From: Calliopum simillimum
Lineage: Eukaryota > Arthropoda > Insecta > Diptera > Lauxaniidae
Direction: 5' to 3'
Assembly (NCBI GenBank): GCA_951812925.1
Contig: OX638368.1
Coordinates: 150,398,492-150,462,491, forward strand
DNA length: 64,000 bases
Shown piece after piece: positions 11,012 to 20,720 of the stretch (positions within the stretch are counted from its first letter, which is position 1; the number at the start of each line of letters is the position of its first letter). The notes beneath the pieces were generated by a model. It did not search any database, was not told the origin of the DNA, and saw only the letters and a list, made by a program, of their open reading frames with translations. Both the position numbers and the translations under genes were made by a program.

Positions 11012-12994
11012 TTTTTACGGAATTCTGTTAAACATAGTATGTTTTCAATAAAAAATTTCAAAATCCTTAGAGCACTTCGGAAATGATCGGCTAACGAACG
11101 ATTTCCATGTTGATTTAGCCGAAGCAAATAAGGATAATTCTGAAAAATGGTTCCAAATGAATTTTTTTTCCGGAATTGTATTCACTAAAGCATAAAAACT
11201 AATATGTGAAAAGTACATTTCAAAATCGTATGCCCAAAAAAAGTTATTCAAGGTCAAAAGTTGCGAAAATAAATTTTTTTCAATTATTTCGCTTACGGCT
11301 GCAATTACGAAAAAATAGTTGTCGACAGTTATTTACTGAGTCAACAATTGTTTAGCTTCAATGATTTACTACGAAAAATCTTCATAAATTTCTTTTCTAT
11401 TACTCATGGCTTAGGAGGTATGTCAATTTAAAAAGTTTTACAACTTCGTGATATTTAAATATATGTTGTACTTTTTAAATTGAGATAACTCTCGATCGAC
11501 TAATCGCACAAAAAAAGTAAATATATACTTGCTTGTAGAAAATTATATTTCCTACAAACTATTCCCAGCATTTTTTTTTTTTGTACGACCTATAGTTTAG
11601 GAGATATTTTTCACAAACCGTTCAAATTTTGAAAAACAAGTTAGAGGATAAAAAGGAACGGGATCTATTTTATTAAAATTTACTTATCGTTAAATTTTTT
11701 TACTTAAAAAAAAAAAAAAAAAATGGTGAATTTTGAGTGAATTCTTTAAGTTTTGAATAAAAAATTTCTTTGAATTTCTTTGCGCTTTGGTCCACATGTT
11801 TAAAAAAAAAACTTCTGCGTATTGTCAATCCAACTAAGTTTTACTTTTCAACACCCACTTTTCAAGTTGTCACGCTTCATTGCAACACCACATTTCCGTC
11901 GTTATTAGATTTTTTTTTTCCTAAACATGGTCTCATGGTTCATTAAACGCCAAATGCGATGATTCGATGATCGCTGTCATGCCATCTTAAAAGTTAGAGC
12001 CAATAAATTAATCAACCCACAATTAATGACGACAACAACACCCGCCTAAAAACCTCAAGAAATTGTCCAATTAAATTAACAATAAATAAGCTATAAATGC
12101 GAAAACCTTTACTTCAACCCCAGACTGACTGACATACATACTTGGCAGTTGGTATCCATACAAAATAAAGCAATAAACCTTTTGGAAGAAAATGTTGGTA
12201 TTGTCTAAAGACATGCAAGAGGAAACACTAGACGAAAACTGATTTCAACATCCGATTCTTAAGTCTTGCTGCTGCTGTTGCTTCCACCGTTCTTACAATA
12301 GAGGGCGTAGTAGCAAAGTGACGACGTCAACAACAACAATGTACTGCACAGCGTTGCCAACGTACATATACATAGCAGATAAAAAAAAAACAATAAACGA
12401 AGGAGTAAACCTTTGGTAACGTAAATTAAGTCATTAAAAAATGCTGACTTGGCTCGGTATCAAACGCAACGTAAACAGCGACAAAACAGCCAACGACGAC
12501 GACAAATATCATCTGAGTTGGTGGAAGCGATCAATGAGGAGGGAGGGGTGGAGTAACGGACTCTACATACTTATATGCATATATTGTCAGCTCAGTTTGT
12601 AGACGTTGTAAATTTAGTGACGGGATACAAAAGGGTTAAGTAAGTCATTAAATTTGTCGCTAGACACGACCAGCAAGCGATTGCAATGTGCTTGGGTGCT
12701 AGTAACTTACGTTAAACACTAGAGCTTTAAAAACGTGCGGATTGCGGAATTAGATAATAAAACAAGAATTGCCTTTAGTTGAAAATTGTATAGAATTTAT
12801 TAAAGAACATAAAACTTTTATGTGATTTCGCTAAATAAAGTACAAAAGTAAGGAAATTTTTAAAAACCAATAAAATACCACGTCATTTATCATATGGTGG
12901 CCTCAATTATTGAAGTTCATTAACATTAACGTCAATTTCTTTAATAGGTTATTAGTTGGGCGTAGACAGGCTAACTAAATTTATTAGACTTATT
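11012..12994. other. Non-coding stretch
   Basis: 11040-11700 resembles dispersed fly repeat sequence. For example TTGTACGACCTATAGTTTAG near 11580 recurs in inverted, diverged form near 15490. 12200-12720 is more complex (CTGCTGCTGTTGC, GACGACGTCAACAACAAC) and looks like unique DNA. No exon or RNA gene is supported. Confidence 0.5.
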
Positions 12995-13211
12995 CAGGCA
13001 TGTTCTGAAATCGGAATGAAAGCAATTTTCAAGAGCTCTGCATTGCGACAAATAATGTGGAATTAGGTTTGTATTTCAACAACATTTGCTAATGGTTCCT
13101 ATTCGATTTACCAAAACATAAATCCGATTTGGCGTTAATTATCAAAATGCGGAGCTCTTAAAGATTGTTTTCATTCTGATTCCGAAGTGAATCGGGTTTT
13201 AGAACATGTAT
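12995..13211. repeat. Short inverted-repeat (MITE-like) structure
   Basis: A left arm at about 12995-13048 (CATGTTCT...TCGGAATGAAAGCAATTTTC..GAGCTC.GCATT) is repeated in reverse complement at about 13136-13211 (AATGC.GAGCTCTTAAAGATT..TTTTCATTCTGATTCCGA...AGAACATG). The arms are about 55-75 bases, roughly 80 percent identical, around a loop of about 90 bases. There is no coding capacity. Outer limits and target duplication are uncertain. Confidence 0.6.
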
Positions 13212-14143
13212 CATAAATTAAAAAAAAAAAATTATTTTTTTAAACAAATTTTCTTATAAAAATTTTAATCGTTTTTAACAACTCAATAAATTATACTAAT
13301 TTTATGAACTTAAGTCATAAACTGTACTAGTCATATAGTCAACATAAACCATTTCAACTCAATAAATTTGAATTGTTTGTGTTTGAAAAGTACAAATAAT
13401 AATCAGCGCCGTGAGAGGGATATTAAAGCACCCTGTTGCATTTAACATAAGGCACAACTATTGAAGATTCTTTGATAACAGAACAAGTGACAAAACTTTA
13501 AATAACAAGGAAGTTCTAACGACAATTTTTTAAAAAAAAAAAAACAGAGGTTTCCAATATTAAAAACTGTCATATCGTGCTCACATTTAATTCAATTACT
13601 TTTCTAAAGAGCAAGTTTGAACCTAAGTTATCTACTAAAATTTTTACTGTATTCTGAAATTCAAACAAAAAAGGTTTGCTTTTCTAAAGTGTCCGCTTTC
13701 TAGAGAGCAAACTTAAAGCTTTAAAAGATTTGAGAGATTTGAACATGGAACCTGTCGTGTGGTATATGCTGACTTTAGCGAACAAAGCCACGGCCATAAT
13801 TATTTGGATTTTGAGTCATGTTCGTGTTTATCTGCGCGATATGGGCTTTCTTTCTTCTCTCTGTATACATAATTAGTAGACTTTTTAGATCGGCTAGTAT
13901 TTAAGACAGAACATTTTTCGCATATTTTTAGTTGAAGAAAGTGGTTTCATTCATTCATATAAGTGGTTCTTCAAAATAATAAGTTGGCATTTGAGCTGTT
14001 ACTGCATTTGATCTAAGAAAATCCAAGTACTTACTTACTGTAGAAAAATCATTAAGAAGACAGATATGGAGCCACTGAAATGAAAACTTTAAAAATGCAT
14101 TTCATTATTATATTGCTTGAAAAAGAAGCTGCAAAGAATTTAT
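13212..14143. other. Non-coding AT-rich stretch
   Basis: Nothing beyond A/T-rich sequence is visible. There is no exon, repeat pair or RNA gene. Confidence 0.5.
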
Positions 14144-14795
14144 CCAATCCACCCCAAGTGTACCAGCTCAAAATTTTTTTACCTCCGATTTCGCTTAAAT
14201 TTTTTTTAGCTAAACTTTTTTTTAACTTTCCAAAAAATTCCCAAAAAAATTTCATACTTATTTCTTCGATGATTCTAAGCATTTTTTGCCTTGTACACTT
14301 TTTTCGTAAGATGCTGTCCTCTTGAGTAAAAAAGGATTTTTGACTTCCGCTGGCGTTCAAAAGCCAAAAACTTCTATTTAGCGTCCGAATCCCATCTTGT
14401 GTCATACATCATTTTAAAGCTTATTAATTATGCTTTAATTTAAAGTTTTTTAAAAAAAATCTAAGGGGGTTTTTTTAAAAAATATTTAAAAGTATTTTTA
14501 AGTGTAAAAAATATTTTTTTATAAAAAGAACCCTTCAAAATAAATGGGACCAGTAACTTAGATTTATCAATTTACAAACTTTAGTGTAAGTTATAAATTT
14601 TTAAAAAACACCCTTTTCGTGAAAATGACTAAAAACGCCAATTTCAACACCCTGTATTTTAACAACAAATGGTACTAGGACCAAATCCTCCTAGATTGTT
14701 GTTTTTTTACACCGGATCTACCTTATTGACAAATTTGAGCGAAATCGGAGAAAAAAAAATTTTGAGCTGGTACACCTGGCGTGGATTGCTTCATA
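14144..14795. repeat. Inverted repeat pair sharing GTGTACCAGCTCAAAATTTT
   Basis: The roughly 60-base block at 14144-14205 (CCACCCCAAGTGTACCAGCTC..., then CCTCCGATTTCGCT) recurs in reverse complement at 14735-14795 (AGCGAAATCGGAG...GAGCTGGTACACCTGGCGTGG). The arms are about 85 percent identical and 530 bases apart. They could bound one decayed element or be two independent copies of a dispersed repeat in opposite orientation. The overlapping open frames here are products of A/T runs. Confidence 0.55.
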
Positions 14796-14798
14796 TAT

Positions 14799-15032
14799 AT
14801 GAGCCGTTCAAAATGACAATGATGCAACTCCAAGCTCCAAAAAGGCAAAAGTAATGTCATATAAATTATGTGCCATAATGATCGGTTATTTCGTCGATAT
14901 CATTTTTTAAACTCAATCTTAAGAATTCCATATCATCAAGTAAATTTTTCGTGAAAATGTCGGCTTATTAATGTTATGACATTACTTTTGCTTCGTTTTG
15001 GAGTTGCACAATTGTCATTTTGAACGGCTCAT
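14799..15032. repeat. Hairpin-forming inverted-repeat element, about 57-bp arms
   Basis: Left arm 14799-14860 (ATGAGCCGTTCAAAATGACA...GCAACTCCAA...GCAAAAGTAATGTCAT) pairs almost completely with 14976-15032 (ATGACATTACTTTTGC...TTGGAGTTGC...TGTCATTTTGAACGGCTCAT). The loop is about 115 bases with no ORF. The outer 20 bases of both arms are identical, as expected for terminal inverted repeats. I could not find a convincing target duplication: left flank TTCATATAT, right flank CTATTAAAA. It is most likely a small non-autonomous DNA element. Confidence 0.75.
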
Positions 15033-16624
15033 CTATTAAAAATCGTTTCAGTACTTCACAGAAATTCAATGGCGTCGCCAATTTATTTCAACTTCCCTCA
15101 TCCAATACAGAATCCTTAACGTTCACAATTCATCTACCCAACCCCAGCGCATTGACAACAATCAGAAAGTGGCGGATTTGTCAACGGGTGGTTGTATTTA
15201 TTTTATAACATTGCCAATCAAGATGGCTGAACAAACATAATCATTTTCCATTTCCAGCAAATTGCACATAGATCCTGTGCTAAGGATAAACTAATGCCAC
15301 GATAGAAGACTACATTGCCTTTGTATACCTACACTTTAAAAAAAAAAAACAATTGAAATTTTAAGAAAAAAGCAGAGTTAAGCAATGGAAAATATAAAAG
15401 TAACACAACATACTTTCAGGATCTACGTTAAACTGGAACTGGAAAAAAACACAATGTACTAATTTTTTTTCAATTTTTGAATTAGGATATCTCCTGAGTT
15501 ATAAGTCGTACGAAAACAATTAAGAGGTAATTTTTATAGAAAATTTTATAAGCTAACCGTTAAAGAGATATTTGTAAAAAACTGATTTTGGACGCCATTT
15601 TTCCAATATGGCGGCGAGAGCGAACACGATTCGATGTAGCAAAGTTAAAATTTTGAAAGAGCACATCGAAATTTATAAAAGAACTCATTTGCAAAAATCC
15701 CGCAAAACATTCCAGGTAACATCATTTTATTCTCCCAAATGATTGTACTAACAGCAAATAAAACTAAAAATATTTGGTCTCTATCTCAAAAGACCGTTGT
15801 TTGCAATTTTTTGAAGCCATGTTACTAGAAAACAGAACGTTCATCCTTAAGATCCGATAAAGCAATTGAAATCTCCAAGACAAGTTATATTGTATTTGCA
15901 ATAAGCAACGTTTCCAGTAAAGAATGCTACTCATATGACATGTTATGTGTGACTTAACTGATGATCAAATAAGTGTTTTTTTTTTTAGTGTAAGCTTAAA
16001 AGCTGTTGTTTATATTGCTCTCTTGCTGTCTCAATTGTTGTCACATACTGAACAAAATGGATCAATGTCCTTCTTCCTTTACTTTCTATTTCCTCTTCCC
16101 CACACCCCTATTTCTCGTTGGCAATTTCGTTTTTTTTTTTTTTTTGTTTTGTTTTCGTATGTCCTTTTACTGTATGCGTGCACTCGAACACACATTTTCA
16201 ATTTGTTCAATGATTTGGAATTAAATTGATTCAATTCAATTCCATTCAATTTCATTCGAGCCGAAAGGCGCAATCGTACACAAATTTTTATTTGTTGGCA
16301 ACAATTTCAGTTTTTATTGGTTTTACTGGATGATTTTCCCTTTTTTTATATTTGTACTATGATGCCTTGTATTGGATAAACGTGCTCAATGTCCGCAAAT
16401 TTATATACGAACTGAATCCTGAATGTATACTCCAACTTCCTTTTATTTACAACAATTCATGGTTATACATTGAACAGCAAATGCATTGTGATATTGGTTT
16501 ATATTATTTTCCATCCGTTTTTAAAACGGAAACGGAAAAAGTTTTTATTGTTGATTTTGTTTAAGTACAAATAAACGCATAATATAATTGGATAAACTGT
16601 TCAAGCGAAATTCAAATTACATGT
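15033..16624. other. Non-coding stretch
   Basis: 15480-15620 contains dispersed-repeat-like sequence (TCTCCTGAGTTATAAGTCGT). 15940-16260 is T-rich with a short open frame made of F/L/S codons, which I do not believe. No exon, RNA gene or element ends are visible. Confidence 0.5.
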
Positions 16625-17483
16625 AAAGGCTACTCCATTAAGTCGTGTGGTATTTTGATTTTGAATAAAACGCAAACGGTTCGGAATTTTTCCAAATATT
16701 ATATTTCGCTCGAAAGGTCACTCTAAAGGATTATGTGTGGAAAATTATTTCAGGAATATGTTCACTGCGACTATTCCGTACATATGTCACTTTTTCAGTA
16801 TGGCCTCCGGAATGGCCCGAACCACCGATGTAATTTGTGTTTTCAAGTCTGGAATCGTCTTTGGATCATTTACATAGACTTTATCTTTCGTGTAACCCCA
16901 CAGGCGGCCAATTAACATCACCGCGACAAGAAATTACACAGTTCGGGAATTTGCGACGCAAAAAGTCCACATTGAGGTGAGTTATGTGTGGTGTAACGCC
17001 GTCTTGTTGAAACTACATATCGTCCAGACCTTGAGCTTTAATCTTCGGCACAAAATAGTCCTCCAACATAGTGTGGTACCGCTCAGAGTTGACATTTTCG
17101 GTGTTTCCGTCCTCATCTTCGAAAAAAAATGGCCCGACCCATAAACCGCACCAAACAGTGACTCGCGGTGGATGCATTGGCTTTTCCACGATCACTTGTG
17201 GATTTTCCGAGCCCCATATACGGCTCTTTCGCTTATTAACATAGCCGCCGAGGTAGAAATAAGCCTCGTCTGAGAAGATGATTTTTTGAAATTTTGGTTT
17301 TTTTTAAATTGTCTTAGAACTTATGATCCATAATTCGACAATTTCAATGAGTTTTCTTTCGTGTAGTGATCCACAACTAAAATTCTATACTGTCACGATG
17401 AAAATATATGGCGGACATGGGTCGATAATGCAGATTTTAATCGATAGCAAAGTACCACACTTCCTATTGGAACACCCTTTTGT
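16625..17483 (-). mobile_element. Internally deleted Tc1/mariner-superfamily DNA transposon
   Basis: The ends are imperfect terminal inverted repeats. The left reads AAGGCTACTCCATTAAGTCG then TGTGGTATTTT (16626-16655). The reverse complement of the right end reads AAAGGGTGTTCCAATAGGAA then GTGTGGTACTTT (17450-17481). A TA sits at the left border (16624-16625) but is not kept on the right, so the target duplication has decayed. Between them, on the minus strand, lie the first residues of an N-terminus (ERKLIEIVELWI-like near 17360), a long gap where the DNA-binding domain should be, and the C-terminal catalytic part. At about 0.86 kb it is shorter than the usual 1.3 kb or so. It has no intact transposase. 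Confidence 0.75.
16731..17302 (-). pseudogene. Tc1/mariner-type transposase C-terminal fragment (inactive)
   Basis: Transposases of this superfamily cut and paste the element with three acidic residues in an RNase H fold. The minus strand reads FQKIIFSDEAYFYLGGYVNK (first Asp kept), IWGSENPQVIVEKPMHPPRV, WCGLWVGPFFFEDEDGN and KIAQGL-like residues up to DDM. A TAG stop replaces the expected Trp, followed by FQQDGVTPH (second Asp kept) and RGDVNWPP. The sequence then jumps to GYTKDKVYVNDPKTIPDLKT, so about 15-20 residues carrying the third catalytic residue are deleted. After one more frame change it ends HIPEIIFHT, the usual C-terminus of this group. One nonsense codon, one deletion and at least two frame changes are visible. 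Dead. Confidence 0.85.
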
Positions 17484-20056
17484 TTGATGTTAAATGATAT
17501 TTCAATAATTTTTTATACGTATTGTTATTAGTCTTTTAGGAAAAAATATTTCATCAGGCATGTTTTCAATTTCGATTTTTGATTCTGAAACCAACTATGA
17601 CCTCAAAATTGCTATATCTGGTGTGGTTTTTGAGAAATACTAACCTAAAAACTAATTTTCCATCCATTTTGTGAAAAGTTAGATTAACATTTTTTTTTTT
17701 TTTTTTTTGATTCTTTTGAGGTTATATAGGTAATAAAACAAGGAAGTCCTAAGTCACAAAACCTTAAAAATCAGGTTGAGACCCTATTATTTTACTTCAA
17801 AACCCAGTTTAAATTTTATCGATATTTTTTTTCTTCTTCGAATTATTCTAACCTGAAAAGGTGAAAAAGGGAAAAATTCATGTGTTTCGATATTTACGAT
17901 ATTTTGAAGATAAAAAACGATATTGATATAATTTAGGCTGATTTTTAAAGTAAAAGGCTGGGGCTTCAAGCTTGATTTTCAATCTTACGAGCTAAATTGT
18001 ACAATGAACCCTCTGTAAAAAATTTTGTCGAAGTATCTTAGTTTTTCCGTGAAAAATATTTCCACGGACACACAAACATCCTTTTTTATACCTGCCAGGC
18101 CTCCTCCTCTGGTTTTTGATGTGCTTACGTTATTTTTGCGGTCAACAAATAAACATATGTGGCTTTTATGATATAAATGAAAGTACGATATTTTCGTAAC
18201 TATATATGATTCAGTTTTAATACACGTATAATGTTTGACATACAGATGTGAATGACAATTTAAAAGAAATTTTCATCAAAAAAAAAAAAAAATTTTGGAG
18301 AAATGGCGCATACGTTATTGTTGCATTTAGGGCTCGACATGTTTAGATTTTTGTATGAACTTTTATGCAACTAAATTTTTTTTTTAATAAAAATAAAAAA
18401 ATATCAAGATCTGCTTTAAATAGTAAAAAGCTGGAGCTCATTAAATAGTGCTTAATTCGAAGCATTTAATAACAAAGAAAGCAACACAAACAACAGCAAT
18501 TAAAACAAACCTACAAAATACATAAAGTGGATTAATTACAAATGATGATATGTAATGTAAACGATGCCTCAAGGCATCATGCAATTATCAAATGAACGCA
18601 AAACGAGTATTAGAATCCCTTGAGCCATAAATAATTGGTGCTCTCGTACATTTTGAGATGAAGTGTTCATTTGGATGAAGTAAAACAAGCAGAGCACTAG
18701 CACTAATTACACAGAAAGAGCACACAAAAGAAGCTGCTGCTAAAATGAGATGGAGCACAAAACCCCACCACAAAACACGCCTATTACAATGTACATAGCG
18801 CACAAGAAGCAGCACACAGCAGAGATAATTTCTGGAAAGGACTGGAATGACACGTAGATAACTATGCGTATATCTTATGGATGCTGGATACATACAAATT
18901 GTCAGCTACAAAAGTTGCTGCGATTGCGCTGAACAGCACTCAATGTACCTACTACTCGTAGTAGATAGCAATAGGTGCGAATTCTTGCCTTTTTATGGCA
19001 CCGTCAACTCATGCTCTATTTTCGCCTTTTTTCTCCTTACTCACACTCTGTCTCTTTTAGTTTGTCGTTGTCCATTCTCTTTCCACTTCTCACCACCCAA
19101 TAATCTTGTGCTTCTCGTAACGCCTTCTTGTATCAACAATCAGTACGTAATTTGGTTTTTATTTATTGTTCTTGCCCTCCCCAATGCTGCTCCTGCCTCT
19201 GGTTCCTTTCAACTTTTGGTGTTTTCCAGACATACCGCACCACCCTGTACATTTGGACGGCCATTGATTGTCTGGTTGTTGTTATTGTCGTCTTTTTTTT
19301 TTGTCCAATTTTATGTGATTTGGAGTTTTTTGTTAATTTGTCCATTTCTACTGCACAACGATTCCAGTGCTTTCTTGGCCCGTATTGTTGGTGTTACCCT
19401 CGTGTCGCTCTGTTTAATGAAGGATTTAGTTGGCAATGTTGTCAGTTGTTGTCGCCGTCGAACTCGTAAATTGGTTTTTTATTTGATTAACACGTTTAAG
19501 GGGTCTCTGTTGGGTCGTTGTTGGGGCTGCCTGCCACTGACTCACTCATGTGGGATTTAATTTTTGCAATAATTTAATTTCTCTTTTGTGTCCACTGAAA
19601 TCTGCAGAATTTTTTTTTTTTCTCTATAATTAAAAAATCTTGTGTACACAATTTAGATGCCATTGATTTTAATTTTAAGTAGTTGATGTTTTTTTAATTT
19701 AACTGTAGCAAAGGATAAATGAGAATAATTTAAAAGAAATTTTCAGTAAAATTAACCCTTTCAGGAAAATTAACTCTTTTGAGGACATAAATAAAATGGA
19801 AAAGGGGATTTCTTTTAATTTTTTTCAGTGAATATTATTTGTCCTGGTGCTTTTTATACATATACCTGATTTCATAAATTTGCTTTGAATAGTTTCGGAG
19901 ATATAACTAGATTAGTATTTAGGGGGCGTGATTCCGCCCATTTTTTCAATGGATATCAATTGTCCTTGTGTTCTTCACATCTGCACCGAATTTCATTAAA
20001 CTGGATGAAACCATTTCAGAGGTGTGCCGAATCATGTAAAAAAGAGGGCGTGATGT
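17484..20056. other. Non-coding stretch with a complex block at about 18480-19560
   Basis: 17560-17760 and 19840-20050 resemble dispersed fly repeats (GAGATAT..., GGGGGCGTGATTCCGCCCAT). 18480-19560 is richer in C and G and less repetitive. It contains a 227-codon open frame (18877-19560) and a 101-codon one on the other strand (18588-18893). The plus frame is rich in L, F, S and C with no recognisable domain and looks like a by-product of pyrimidine-rich DNA. I list this block as possible unique or regulatory sequence, not as a gene. Confidence 0.5.
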
Positions 20057-20064
20057 ATATGCAC

Positions 20065-20712
20065 TAGGGTGTCTCTTATTTGGGAAAGGTCAACATTTTA
20101 TGTCGCACTCCCCCAGAATCGAAAGACTTTGAGAAAAAAATGAGATCCCCTAAACGACAGGTTTTTTTAAACGAATTAACCTGTGCCACGAAGACATTCA
20201 AATTTAAATGAAAATTAACATAGACTTTATATACTTCTTGTTTTAACTTGCTGGGAATCGCGTTGCCTGAAATATTTTTCGCCATCAAATATGTATCTTA
20301 TTGTTTTTGGGTCGCTGAACACGATACAAGTGTCAAAATTAAATTTTGACAGCTGTCAACGGATACAGAGCTGTCAAAACTCTGTCAAATGGTAAAAATT
20401 TTGACAGCTCTGTAGCCGTCGACAGCTGTCAAAATTTAATTTTGACACTTGTATCGTGTTCAGCGACCCGAAAACAATAAGATACACATTTGATGGCGAA
20501 AAATATTTCAGGCAACGCGATTCCCAGCAAGTTAAAAAAAAAGTATATAAAATCTATGTCAATTTTCATTTAAATTTGAATGTCTTCGTGGCACAGGTTA
20601 ATTCGTTTAAAAAAACCAGTCGTTTAGGGGATCTCATTTTTTTCTCAAAGTCTTTCGATTCTGGGGGAGCGCGACATAAAATTTTGACTTTTCCAAAATA
20701 AGAGACACCCTA
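20065..20712. mobile_element. 648-bp palindromic fold-back MITE, hAT-type, with 8-bp target duplication
   Basis: The two halves are near-perfect reverse complements: 20065-20378 against about 20398-20712, around a loop of about 20 bases. The ends read TAGGGTGTCTCTTAT and ATAAGAGACACCCTA. The flanks carry the identical octamer ATATGCAC at 20057-20064 and 20713-20720. It fits the hAT duplication pattern nTnnnnAn, and the first bases TAGGG fit the hAT end rule YARNG. The centre holds several TGACAGCTGTCA-like palindromes. Each arm contains a roughly 70-80-codon open frame pointing outward (20076-20288 minus, 20456-20701 plus) with nearly the same translation, which simply reflects the symmetry. 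No transposase is present, so it is non-autonomous. Confidence 0.9.
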
Positions 20713-20720
20713 ATATGCAC

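Noticed and set aside
14052..14405. 117-codon minus-strand frame
   Set aside because: It lies in an A/T-rich inverted-repeat region and overlaps an 81-codon plus-strand frame, with no domain.
15945..16229. 94- and 72-codon frames in T-rich DNA
   Set aside because: Low-complexity hydrophobic read-outs of poly-T and CTT runs.
18877..19560. 227-codon open frame on the plus strand
   Set aside because: The translation is dominated by L, F, S, C and V with no domain. Another frame overlaps it and the opposite strand is also partly open. It is best explained by pyrimidine-rich DNA.
20076..20701. Pair of nearly identical 70-80-residue divergent ORFs
   Set aside because: They mirror each other because the DNA is palindromic. 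No family resemblance, and the amino-acid differences are scattered.
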